Source: a virus. Taken from it: 29,449 nt of DNA. The stretch spans positions 1 to 29,449 of IMG/VR virus record IMGVR_UViG_3300047383_000519; one strand, written 5' to 3'. The notes beneath the pieces are model-generated. The model did not search any database, was not told the DNA's origin, and worked only from the letters and a program-made list of their open reading frames with translations. Both the position numbers and the translations under genes were made by a program. This document shows, piece by piece, positions 15,804 through 22,853 of the stretch (positions are counted from its first letter, which is position 1; every line of letters starts with the position of its first letter).

Positions 15804-16842
15804 TACACATTGTGGTATTAGAAATTCTTCAGAAATATTTTTAAATAATTCACAAGACTTTTACGATAAAATTTTCTTTCCAGAATGTGAAAGACAAGGT
15901 ATCGAGCAGATAGTACACTTAGGTGATTATTATGATCATCGTAAGTTTGTAAATTTCAAAGCTCTAAACCACAATCGTAAACATTTCCTAAATGAATTAA
16001 GAAAACGTGGCATGAGAATGGATATTATTCCAGGTAACCATGATACGTACTTCAAAAATACTAATGAACTAAACTCTCTTAAAGAATGTTTAGGTCACTA
16101 TATGAACGAGATTCATATAGTGATGGAGCCTACTGTAATGGAATATGGTTCGCTTAAGCTAGCTTTACTTCCATGGATTTGTAATGACAATTATGAAAGA
16201 TCGATGAATTTTATTCGTGATTGTAAAGCTGATTGGTTAGGTGCACATTTAGAATTAAGCGGATTTGATATGATGAAAGGCGTACAAAGTCACGGTGGCA
16301 TGGATCATAAGCTTTTTAGTAAATTCGAATTAGTCATGACCGGTCATTTTCATGTTGGATCTCGTAAAGACAATATTTGGTATCTTGGCAGTCAAATGGA
16401 ATTTTTCTGGTCAGATGCTGGAGATAAAAAGTATTTTCATATCGTAGATACCGAAACACGCGAAGTACAAAAAATACATAATCCTTACACTTTATTTGAA
16501 AAAATTGTGTACAATGACGAGCAAATAGATTATAATAACTATGATGTTAGTAATTTAGATAAAAAATTTGTCAAAGTTGTCGTTGTAAATAAATCTGATA
16601 CCTTCTTATTTGATCGTTTTATTGATAGAATTCAGAATAGAGATATTCATGAATTAAAAATTGCCGAAAACTTTAATGAGTTTATAGGCGAAAACGTAGA
16701 AGATGAAGGACTAGCTTTTGATGATACCAGTCAATTAGTTGATGACTATATTGAAAGTGTAGATACTGATTTGGATAAAGATAGAATTAAAGTCCAAATG
16801 CGTGAACTTATGACAGAGGCTCAAGCTCTGGAAATTGCATGA
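15778..16842 (+). CDS. 47: Recombination endonuclease subunit gp47 (Mre11-like)
   Basis: A protein of 354 residues of the calcineurin-like metallophosphoesterase family, similar in length to T4 gp47 (339). Metal-binding motifs are visible: D9-x-H11 (LNDTHCG), D50 in HLGDYYDHR, N87-H88 in IPGNHDT, and GHFHVG near residue 200. Together with gp46 it forms the Mre11/Rad50-type complex that resects ends for recombination-dependent replication and takes part in host DNA breakdown. Its start lies within the AbrB-like gene; its stop overlaps gene 46 (ATGA). Confidence 0.95.
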   Translation: MPKLAILNDTHCGIRNSSEIFLNNSQDFYDKIFFPECERQGIEQIVHLGDYYDHRKFVNFKALNHNRKHFLNELRKRGMRMDIIPGNHDTYFKNTNELNSLKECLGHYMNEIHIVMEPTVMEYGSLKLALLPWICNDNYERSMNFIRDCKADWLGAHLELSGFDMMKGVQSHGGMDHKLFSKFELVMTGHFHVGSRKDNIWYLGSQMEFFWSDAGDKKYFHIVDTETREVQKIHNPYTLFEKIVYNDEQIDYNNYDVSNLDKKFVKVVVVNKSDTFLFDRFIDRIQNRDIHELKIAENFNEFIGENVEDEGLAFDDTSQLVDDYIESVDTDLDKDRIKVQMRELMTEAQALEIA

Positions 16843-18548
16843 TTCAATTTAAAAAAATTCGTTATAAAAATTTTCTGTCAACTGGTAATACGTTTACAGA
16901 AATTGATCTCAACAGCTCTAAGTCTACCTTAGTTGTAGGCCAAAACGGTGCTGGTAAATCCACTATGTTGGATGCCATTTCATTCGCTCTGTTTGGCAAG
17001 CCACATCGTAATATTAATAAGCCACAGTTGCTTAATAGTATTAATCAAAAAGCATGCGTTGTTGAGGTTGAATTTAGTATTGGGAAATCTGCTTTTAAAA
17101 TTGTACGTGGATTAAAACCAAATCTTTTTGAGATTTGGAAAAATGATACGATGATCAATCAGTCTTCTCATGCTAAAGAATACCAAAAGATCCTCGAACA
17201 AAACATTTTGAAACTTAATCATAAGTCATTTCATCAGGTTGTTGTATTAGGTTCCTCCTCTTTCATACCGTTTATGCAACTACCCACGGGTCACCGCCGT
17301 GATGTGATCGAGGATCTTTTGGATATTAATGTGTTTTCAAAGATGAATACGTTACTGAAAGAGAAGAATAGTACACTTAAAGATATAATTAAGGATATTA
17401 CATATAAGCTAGACCTATCTAAAAATGCAATTGAAACTCATAATAAATATATTAGAGATGTTAAGGAGTTAACAAATGCAAACATATCAAAAAACAAACA
17501 TGAAATACAATCAAGTAAAGAAGAGTCAGAAAAACTACAATCCGAAAACCAAGAACTCTCCTCCGCCATTGAAAAGTCGCAGGGTCCAATCGAGAAAGAA
17601 ATAAATTCTTTACACGATAAAAGACAATCTTTATTACATTATTCTGCACAATTTAAACAGCAGATGTCATCTGTAGTTAAAGATGCTAAATTTTATGAAG
17701 ACAATGAAAATTGTCCAACATGTTCACAATCTATTAGCGAGCAGCTAAGAGAAGAAAAGCTTTTTACTGCTAAAACTAAAGCAAAAGAACTTACTTCCGC
17801 TATGGAAAAAATTCAAGCGGAATCTATTTCTGTTGAAACTAATTTAGAAAACGCTAATGAATCACTAAATGATATAAGAGAAAAACAATCTGCAATTCAT
17901 CTAAATAACCAGCAAATTACTAGATTGCAGGAACGTATTCGTAAATTAGATGAAGAAAATACAGGATCTGCTGTAGCCGATTTAGATAAAGCAAAAGAAG
18001 AATTAGAAATACTGGTAACTGAAAAGGATAATTTACTAGAAGAAAAGCTTAAACTTTCTGATCAATATTCTTATAATAGTGTTATAACTGAAATGTTAAA
18101 AGACACTGGCATTAAGACAAAAATTATTAAACAATATTTACCTGTGATAAATAAACTCGTTAATCAATATTTACAAGTTCTTGACTTCTTTGTACACTTT
18201 GATTTAGACGAAAGCTTTCAAGAAACAATCAGATCTCGTCATCGCGATGAGTTTACGTATGATTCATTTTCTGAAGGAGAAAAGCAAAGAATTGATTTGG
18301 CTCTTCTGTTTACGTGGAGACAAATTGCTAAAATGAAAAATTCAGTAGCTACTAATCTATTGCTTCTTGATGAGACATTTGATTCTTCTCTAGATCATGA
18401 TGGTGTTGAAAATCTGTTAAAGATCTTAAATACTTTAGGTAGTGATACCAATATATTTGTTATCTCGCATAAAGGTGAAATCTTAGATGGAAAATTTAAT
18501 TCTAAGATTGAATTTATTAAAGAGAAAAACTTTAGTAAAATCAAATAA
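16839..18548 (+). CDS. 46: Recombination endonuclease subunit gp46 (Rad50-like)
   Basis: A protein of 569 residues (T4 gp46 is 560). Order of elements: Walker A GQNGAGKST (34-42), Q-loop region, long coiled-coil arms (about 175-430) interrupted by the zinc-hook CPTC at 292-295, then the ABC signature SEGEKQ (478-483), Walker B LLLLDET and a D-loop (SSLD), and the H-switch ISHKGE. It is the ATPase partner of gp47. ATGA coupling to gene 47 supports the start. No terminator follows; a new promoter for gene 45 begins five bases after the stop. Confidence 0.96.
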   Translation: MIQFKKIRYKNFLSTGNTFTEIDLNSSKSTLVVGQNGAGKSTMLDAISFALFGKPHRNINKPQLLNSINQKACVVEVEFSIGKSAFKIVRGLKPNLFEIWKNDTMINQSSHAKEYQKILEQNILKLNHKSFHQVVVLGSSSFIPFMQLPTGHRRDVIEDLLDINVFSKMNTLLKEKNSTLKDIIKDITYKLDLSKNAIETHNKYIRDVKELTNANISKNKHEIQSSKEESEKLQSENQELSSAIEKSQGPIEKEINSLHDKRQSLLHYSAQFKQQMSSVVKDAKFYEDNENCPTCSQSISEQLREEKLFTAKTKAKELTSAMEKIQAESISVETNLENANESLNDIREKQSAIHLNNQQITRLQERIRKLDEENTGSAVADLDKAKEELEILVTEKDNLLEEKLKLSDQYSYNSVITEMLKDTGIKTKIIKQYLPVINKLVNQYLQVLDFFVHFDLDESFQETIRSRHRDEFTYDSFSEGEKQRIDLALLFTWRQIAKMKNSVATNLLLLDETFDSSLDHDGVENLLKILNTLGSDTNIFVISHKGEILDGKFNSKIEFIKEKNFSKIK

Positions 18549-18552
18549 AACT

Positions 18553-18582
18553 GTGTACATTCCTATGGAACTGTATTATAAT
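18553..18582 (+). promoter_or_regulatory. TGTACA-type promoter for clamp gene 45
   Basis: GTGTACA from 18553, TGTACA at 18554-18559, 17 bp spacer, TATAAT at 18577-18582 followed by ATACTA. Predicted start near 18589, 23 bases before ATG 18612 with GGAG in between. Confidence 0.78.
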
Positions 18583-18611
18583 ATACTAATAATGAAACAT
18601 GGAGTTATATT

Positions 18612-19289
18612 ATGGAATTAAGTGACGGTACTCTTCAAGTCCTTAAGAATTTTTCTGGCATTAATCAGAACATTCTTATTAACCAAGGTCAAAGCTTGAA
18701 GACAATTAGTGAAGCTAGAAATGTATTAGCTCGAGCTAATATTACTGAAGAATTTACAAAGAAATTTGGGATCTACGATCTCAATGAATTTATCGGTGTA
18801 TTATCATTGGTAGATACTCCTCGTCTAAAATTTGATGATGAGCATGTTACTGTCGGTGATTCAACTGGTAGATCAAAAGTCAAATACTTCTTCTCTTCTG
18901 AAGATACTTTGACAACCCCACAAAAAGACATTACTATGCCTGAAGCAGATCTAAAGTTTGTGCTTGATAATGATACATTAAATAAGCTTAAGCGTGCAGC
19001 ATCTACTCTTGGTCATAGTGAACTATCTATTTCTGGCAAAGATGGTATCTTAAGTCTTTCTGTGGTTGATAGCCAGAACTACACCTCAAACTCGTATTCA
19101 ATCGATATTGATGGTGACTTTAAGGAGGATGCTGTTTTTAACTTTATCCTAAATATTGGAAATCTTAAGATCCTGCCTGGCGATTATGATGTTGAGATTT
19201 CTTCCAAACTAATCACGCAATTCAAAAACAAAGACATCGATGTCACATACTGGATTGCACTTGAAAAGACGTCTAAATTTGGAGTTTAA
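18612..19289 (+). CDS. 45: Sliding clamp gp45
   Basis: A protein of 225 residues (T4 gp45 is 228) with the features of the trimeric phage clamp. The N-terminus LQVLKNFSGINQNILINQGQ matches the T4 clamp start, followed by IYDLNEFIGVLSLVD (the interdomain region) and a C-terminal DYDVEISSKLITQFKN.DIDVTYWIALEKTS.F ending. It tethers gp43 to DNA and activates late transcription with gp55. GGAG at 18601-18604 fixes the start. It has its own promoter. The next small gene begins two bases after its stop. Confidence 0.96.
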   Translation: MELSDGTLQVLKNFSGINQNILINQGQSLKTISEARNVLARANITEEFTKKFGIYDLNEFIGVLSLVDTPRLKFDDEHVTVGDSTGRSKVKYFFSSEDTLTTPQKDITMPEADLKFVLDNDTLNKLKRAASTLGHSELSISGKDGILSLSVVDSQNYTSNSYSIDIDGDFKEDAVFNFILNIGNLKILPGDYDVEISSKLITQFKNKDIDVTYWIALEKTSKFGV

Positions 19290-19291
19290 AT

Positions 19292-19543
19292 ATGTCTGAA
19301 AATGTAGAACAATTGCAAGAACTTGCAAATCGTAGCAGCCGTTCAATGGTTGCAGTTATTGATGCTGTCACACAACGTGGTGGCTTTAAAGGTGAAGAGC
19401 TTTCGACTATCGGTCAACTTCGCGACCAATGTATTCAAGTCATCCAGCTTTGTGAGCAAATGACTCAAGATAATGCGATGGAAGTTGATGACGAAGAAGT
19501 TAATGTTGAAGTCGCGATGGATGAGGATGCAGCTACAGAATAG
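19292..19543 (+). CDS. Small acidic protein between clamp and clamp loader
   Basis: A protein of 83 residues, not recognised. Residues 1-60 are predicted helical (VEQLQELANRSSRSMVAVID, a GGFKGEELSTIGQLRDQ segment), and residues 60-83 are a run of Asp/Glu. Start ATG is two bases after gene 45, with TTTGGAG ahead. It is not the T4 RpbA protein, which lies elsewhere and is larger. A small accessory factor of the clamp or polymerase is conceivable from position only. Confidence 0.65.
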   Translation: MSENVEQLQELANRSSRSMVAVIDAVTQRGGFKGEELSTIGQLRDQCIQVIQLCEQMTQDNAMEVDDEEVNVEVAMDEDAATE

Positions 19544-19544
19544 G

Positions 19545-19573
19545 TTTACAAACTCGTGAATACGTGATATAAT
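19545..19573 (+). promoter_or_regulatory. Promoter for clamp-loader operon
   Basis: TTTACA (19545-19550), exactly 17 bp, then TATAAT (19568-19573) with TG one base ahead (extended -10). The -35 box differs from the GTGTACA form used elsewhere and is closer to the usual sigma70 TTGACA. Predicted start is near 19580. Confidence 0.7.
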
Positions 19574-19598
19574 TATTTTTTGTTATGGAGTTTGTAAA
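19545..19598 (+). repeat. 10-bp inverted repeat spanning promoter and gene 44 start
   Basis: TTTACAAACT (19545-19554) is the exact reverse complement of AGTTTGTAAA (19589-19598). The right arm covers the end of the GGAG ribosome site and the A of ATG 19598. The left arm lies upstream of the predicted start of the local promoter, so only read-through messages carry both arms. Confidence 0.6.
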
Positions 19599-20533
19599 TG
19601 AATGATTTTCTCTGGGTCGAGAAGTACCGTCCTCGTACAGTTGCTGAAACTATCCTACCGGATGGCCTTAAGCAAACATTCCAGAGTCTAGTTGATACCG
19701 GTGAATTGCCTAATATGCTTTTCACCGGTACGGCTGGTCTCGGGAAAACCACAGTAGCTAAAGCTCTGTGTAATGAACTAGACCTTGATTACATTGTAAT
19801 TAATGGTTCTGAAGAAGGCAATATTGACACCCTTCGTGGTAAGATTAAACAGTTTGCTTCTTCTGTTTCCCTGCAAGGTGGAGTCAAAGTAGTTATACTT
19901 GACGAAGCCGATTATCTAAACCCTCAATCAACACAGCCAGCTCTTCGCGGTTTTATCGAAGAGTTTGCAAACAATTGCCGGTTTATTTTAACTTGTAATT
20001 TTAAGAATCGTATTATTGAACCACTTCATTCTCGTTGTGGTGTTTATGAGTTCAATACAACTAAAAAAGATATGGTACAACTATGCGGTGAGTTTATGGA
20101 CCACGCCGCTAGTATTCTATACAAAGAAGAAGTATCTTTTGATAGTCACGCCCTTGCCGATCTCATAATGAAATATGCGCCTGATTGGAGAAGAGTACTT
20201 AATGAGCTTCAAAGGTTTTCTGTCACTGGTAAAATCGATGCTAATGTGGTTAACAATAATCGTAGCAGCAATTATTCTGATTTATTTAAGTATCTAAAGG
20301 ACAAAGAGTTTAAGAAGATGCGTTCATGGGTTGTCAATAATATTGATACCGATGCTTCAGCAATTTTTAGAGCTGTATATGATGATATGTCAGATAAGGT
20401 TCAACCACAATCTATTCCACAACTTGTTCTTATCCTTGCTGACTATCAATATAAGAATGCATTTGTTGCAGATCATGAACTAAATGTGGTTGCATGTATG
20501 ACGGAGATTATGGCTAATGTCGAATTCGCTTAA
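19598..20533 (+). CDS. 44: Clamp loader large subunit gp44
   Basis: A protein of 311 residues (T4 gp44 is 319), an AAA+ ATPase. WVEKYRPRT opens the protein as in all RFC-like loaders. Walker A is GTAGLGKTT (44-52), Walker B is VVILDEAD with D102-E103, and the SRC motif is at 145-147 (LHSRC). The C-terminal collar domain follows. Four gp44 with one gp62 open gp45 and place it on primer ends. GGAG and ATG 19598 support the start. The 3' end overlaps gene 62 by 17 bases. Confidence 0.97.
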   Translation: MNDFLWVEKYRPRTVAETILPDGLKQTFQSLVDTGELPNMLFTGTAGLGKTTVAKALCNELDLDYIVINGSEEGNIDTLRGKIKQFASSVSLQGGVKVVILDEADYLNPQSTQPALRGFIEEFANNCRFILTCNFKNRIIEPLHSRCGVYEFNTTKKDMVQLCGEFMDHAASILYKEEVSFDSHALADLIMKYAPDWRRVLNELQRFSVTGKIDANVVNNNRSSNYSDLFKYLKDKEFKKMRSWVVNNIDTDASAIFRAVYDDMSDKVQPQSIPQLVLILADYQYKNAFVADHELNVVACMTEIMANVEFA

Positions 20534-20906
20534 TCCGTTTGAATTTATTAACGCCATCAATACTACTAAAAAGGATATTATGGTAGATGACATCACCGAA
20601 AAGCAATATAACTCTTTTATGGTTAATCGTAGTCTATCTTACTTTAATGACACTGTACTTATGGCTAACGAAATGAATATCAACCACCATCTAGATAACC
20701 GTTTACAATTTGACTTTTTTATAAATATAGTTAGAAAGAAGAAACGGTTTTCCAAATGGATTAAACCTGAAACTTTCGGTGATGTGGAAGTAGTCAAAGC
20801 TTATTATGGTTACAGCAATGAAAAAGCTCGCCAAGCCTTGTCCCTTCTCACAAAAAAGCAACTAGACTTATTGAAGAAGAAGGTTTACAAAGGTGGAAGA
20901 AAATAA
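20517..20906 (+). CDS. 62: Clamp loader small subunit gp62
   Basis: A protein of 129 residues. NPFEFINAINTTKKDIMVDDI followed by YNSFMVNRSLSYFNDTV and FSKWIKP correspond to conserved parts of T4 gp62, which is longer (187), so this is the compact form. The start lies within the end of gene 44, and the order 44-62-regA is the T4 order. It completes the gp44/gp62 loader. Confidence 0.88.
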   Translation: MSNSLNPFEFINAINTTKKDIMVDDITEKQYNSFMVNRSLSYFNDTVLMANEMNINHHLDNRLQFDFFINIVRKKKRFSKWIKPETFGDVEVVKAYYGYSNEKARQALSLLTKKQLDLLKKKVYKGGRK

Positions 20907-20931
20907 TTTAATTGAGTGGATTCCAGGCGAT

Positions 20932-21306
20932 ATGCTGGAAGTAACTCTAAACGAGCCAGATGATTTCCTTAAAATTAAAGAAACTCTAACTCGCATCGGT
21001 GTAGCGTCAAGAAAAGACAACAAGCTATATCAGTCGTGTCATATCTTGCATAAACAAGGTAGATATTTTATTGTGCATTTTAAGGAATTGTTTTTACTTG
21101 ATGGTAAAAAGTCTAACTTAGAAGAAAATGATCTTGCACGCAGAAATACAATTGCAACTCTTATGAGTGATTGGGGTTTACTTTCAATTGTGAATAAAGA
21201 AAGTACACATCCATTGGCACCACTTAGACAGATTAAGATCATTCCTTACAAAGAAAAATCTAATTGGGAACTTTGTCCTAAATATAACATTGGTAATAAA
21301 TCGTGA
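20932..21306 (+). CDS. regA: Translational repressor RegA
   Basis: A protein of 124 residues from ATG 20932 (MLEVTLNEPDDFLK), the start that aligns with T4 RegA, and CCAGGCGAT gives a ribosome site. An in-frame GTG at 20893, inside gene 62, would add 13 residues. The block DDFLKIKETLTRIGVASRKDNKLYQSCHIL is nearly T4-identical, followed by GRYFIVHFKE and the PKYNIGNKS ending. RegA binds ribosome sites of early phage messages and limits their translation, including its own. It ends the 44-62-regA run; the stop overlaps a small membrane gene (GTGA). Confidence 0.95.
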   Translation: MLEVTLNEPDDFLKIKETLTRIGVASRKDNKLYQSCHILHKQGRYFIVHFKELFLLDGKKSNLEENDLARRNTIATLMSDWGLLSIVNKESTHPLAPLRQIKIIPYKEKSNWELCPKYNIGNKS

Positions 21307-21431
21307 AAAAAATTATAGAGTGGTGGCATAATACCGATAGTATTGAGATGTTTCTCTTTGCGACGCTTGCATTCTGTCTCGGATGGGGTCTATATCAAGT
21401 TATAGTAGCACTGATAGGAAGATTCTTTTAA
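21303..21431 (+). CDS. 42-residue single-pass membrane protein
   Basis: A short frame starting at GTG 21303, which overlaps the regA stop (GTGA), and ending at TAA 21429-21431, which overlaps the next ATG (TAATG). The N-terminus VKKIIEWWHNTDS is charged and the remainder (about residues 16-42, FLFATLAFCLGWGLYQVIVA then LIGRFF) is hydrophobic, a clear membrane segment. Coupling on both sides supports translation. No family is recognised. A role in lysis or membrane modification is only a guess. Confidence 0.6.
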   Translation: MKKIIEWWHNTDSIEMFLFATLAFCLGWGLYQVIVALIGRFF

Positions 21432-21931
21432 TGTATAAAGTAACAGCATACTTTAGAGATTATAAGATAACTCAAAAATTCTATGGCTTATATGATGCCA
21501 TAGAATTTAAAGATAATGTAGAAGCACATTATCCTACTAATTTAATATTTGAAAAAGGAGTATATTCAATGAGAGAAACTATTGTAAATACTTGGAATTC
21601 TGTAATGAACGCCAATGTTAATCCTCTGCGTCACATTCCAGATCTTAACGCCAGACATATGGTACTTCAGGTCCTGGCTTGGATGTGGTGCATTATATTT
21701 GGATTTATTGTTAGTAGCTGGACAGTATTTGGAATTAGCGCAATTGCACATGTTGCCTTACTAGCAGGCATATGCCTTACAGTAGGAACATTTGAAACAG
21801 CTAAACGTAATCCATCAGTTTTTAATTTGCGCACTGGTTATCACAGTGTAAGTCGCACGCGCCAATATATGTGGATTGATGGAAAAAAAATTACCCTTGA
21901 TTCACATGATCCTGGCGGAGAACATATTTAA
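21431..21931 (+). CDS. Two-pass membrane protein with internal start
   Basis: A protein of 166 residues from ATG 21431, which overlaps the previous stop and has AGGAAG nine bases ahead. Residues 1-46 are a soluble domain (MYKVTAYFRDYKITQKFYGL). Residues 78-96 and 99-119 form a hydrophobic hairpin (WMWCIIFGFIVSSW, then VALLAGICLTVGTF), followed by a basic/polar C-terminal tail. A second in-frame ATG at 21569 (residue 47) has a much stronger ribosome site (AAAAAGGAG, eight bases ahead). Similar proteins in marine T4-like phages begin about there, from memory. Both products may be made. Function is unknown. Confidence 0.75.
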   Translation: MYKVTAYFRDYKITQKFYGLYDAIEFKDNVEAHYPTNLIFEKGVYSMRETIVNTWNSVMNANVNPLRHIPDLNARHMVLQVLAWMWCIIFGFIVSSWTVFGISAIAHVALLAGICLTVGTFETAKRNPSVFNLRTGYHSVSRTRQYMWIDGKKITLDSHDPGGEHI

Positions 21932-21945
21932 TTTTAATATAACTA

Positions 21946-21977
21946 TGTACTTTTAAAAAAAAAGTACTATATATAAT
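21946..21977 (+). promoter_or_regulatory. Candidate TGTAC-type promoter for hsp20
   Basis: TGTACT at 21946-21951 and TATAAT at 21972-21977 followed by ATA. The spacer is 20 bp, longer than in the other copies, and contains a GTACTTTT/AAAAGTAC inverted repeat (21947-21967). Predicted start near 21984 would place the transcript at the base of the hsp20 leader hairpins. Confidence 0.55.
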
Positions 21978-21981
21978 ATAG

Positions 21982-22034
21982 GATGCCGCATTGTGCGGGT
22001 CCATCTACAACCTTGCTTATTGGAGGTCAATATG
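21982..22034 (+). promoter_or_regulatory. ROSE-like RNA thermometer in hsp20 leader
   Basis: Two hairpins can be drawn in the 50-base leader. The first pairs GATGCCGCA with TGCGG and CATC (21982-22005), loop TTG. The second pairs ACCTT (22010-22014) with GGAGGT (22022-22027) through CCTTGCTTATTGGAGG, so the GGAGG ribosome site is buried, with a G15-G22 type mismatch and C/U, U/U oppositions in the middle. TTGCT facing TTGGAGG is the hallmark U(U/C)GCU motif of ROSE thermometers found before small heat-shock genes in rhizobia and in enterobacterial ibpA. Predicted action is that heating melts the second hairpin and frees the site for translation. Confidence 0.72.
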
Positions 22035-22511
22035 ACTAATAACACACTTACTTTCCCGCGTGGTGCATTTGTAGGATTCGATCATATTTTTAATGATCTG
22101 GAGCGTATGGCTCAGTCCCACAAGAAAGACCATTATCCACCACATAACGTCGTACATTTAGCAGACGATCGATATTTGATTGAACTAGCAGTTGTTGGTT
22201 TCAAAGAATCTGATATTGATATTACTATGCATGATGGTATTCTTACTGTAAAAGGTAATCGCGATCAAAGACGTAATCAAGAAATGTATGTACATAAGGG
22301 AATCAGCGGTCGTAAATTCGAGAGATCATTTAGACTCTCTGAATTTGTAGAAGTTAAAGGAGCAGATCTTCAGGACGGTCTATTAGCAATTCGCCTAGAG
22401 CGAGTTATCCCTGATGAAAAGCGTCCCCGTAAAATCTTAATCACAAACGGGGTAGAAAACAATGACAACCTTAACACTACAAAGCCTGAGCTTCTCAACG
22501 AAGATTCTTGA
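22032..22511 (+). CDS. hsp20: Small heat-shock protein Hsp20 (IbpA-type)
   Basis: A protein of 159 residues from ATG 22032, five bases after GGAGG. An alpha-crystallin domain spans about residues 35-140: YPPHNVVHLADDRYLIELAV, GFKESDIDITMHDGILTVKG, YVHKGISGRKFERSFRLSEF, then GADLQDGLLAIRLERVIPDE and KPRKI-like RPRKI. It resembles proteobacterial IbpA/HspA class proteins. It should hold unfolding proteins during infection or virion assembly. Hsp20 genes are widespread in marine T4-like phages. Regulation looks double: a candidate TGTAC promoter and a ROSE-like leader. The last 50 bases are shared with the next gene. Confidence 0.94.
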   Translation: MTNNTLTFPRGAFVGFDHIFNDLERMAQSHKKDHYPPHNVVHLADDRYLIELAVVGFKESDIDITMHDGILTVKGNRDQRRNQEMYVHKGISGRKFERSFRLSEFVEVKGADLQDGLLAIRLERVIPDEKRPRKILITNGVENNDNLNTTKPELLNEDS

Positions 22512-22710
22512 GAAGGTATTAGGACTAGTTAAGAACACTTTCAAAGGTATGATGATCGGTTATATGATCGCTCGTCAAACACAAGCCAATAGACATATTG
22601 CCGAACAACTTTGCCGCTATGGCGAGTATAGGCACGATGAATATTGGAACCTGTTAAGTGATCTAAATCAGAAAACCATCCAAGATATTCAAGAGGAATT
22701 CGGCAGATGA
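22462..22710 (+). CDS. Small conserved-type protein, unknown function
   Basis: A protein of 82 residues whose first 50 bases lie in another frame over the end of hsp20. GGGG precedes ATG 22462. A later ATG (22549 or 22552) after AAAGG would remove the overlap and leave the most protein-like part. Residues 30-55 (MMIGYMIARQTQANRHIAEQL) are a helix with an ARxTQANR pattern that I associate with small proteins of marine T4-like phages. The rest is polar and helical. Function is unknown. The stop overlaps the next ATG. Confidence 0.65.
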   Translation: MTTLTLQSLSFSTKILEKVLGLVKNTFKGMMIGYMIARQTQANRHIAEQLCRYGEYRHDEYWNLLSDLNQKTIQDIQEEFGR

Positions 22711-22853
22711 TTAACTGGATTAGAGATCTATTTACTAGAACAAACATGTCCTATCAACAAAAACAAATTGAAAAGTATTTGGCTAACTCATCTGACCTAG
22801 TCGACTTAGAGCGGCGGCAAAGAGAACTTACACACGGAAGGTTTAAGCTGTAA
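22707..22853 (+). CDS. 48-residue protein resembling DUF3563 small proteins
   Basis: A short frame from ATG 22707 (overlapping the previous stop, ATGA) to TAA 22851-22853 (overlapping the pseudoazurin ATG, TAATG). The C-terminal half YLANSSDLVDLERRQRELTH has the pattern of the small DUF3563-type proteins of proteobacteria (YLA.S.DL.DLERR.REL). The function of that group is unknown. Coupling on both sides supports expression. Confidence 0.6.
   Translation: MINWIRDLFTRTNMSYQQKQIEKYLANSSDLVDLERRQRELTHGRFKL

Noticed and set aside
19292-19543. Assignment of the 83-residue gene as T4 RpbA
   Set aside because: T4 RpbA is larger (about 129 residues), lies on the other side of gene 45, and no sequence similarity is visible.
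20720-20727. TATAAATA inside gene 62
   Set aside because: Exact late box but inside a coding region, in an AT-rich stretch and not followed by a late gene. Probably chance.
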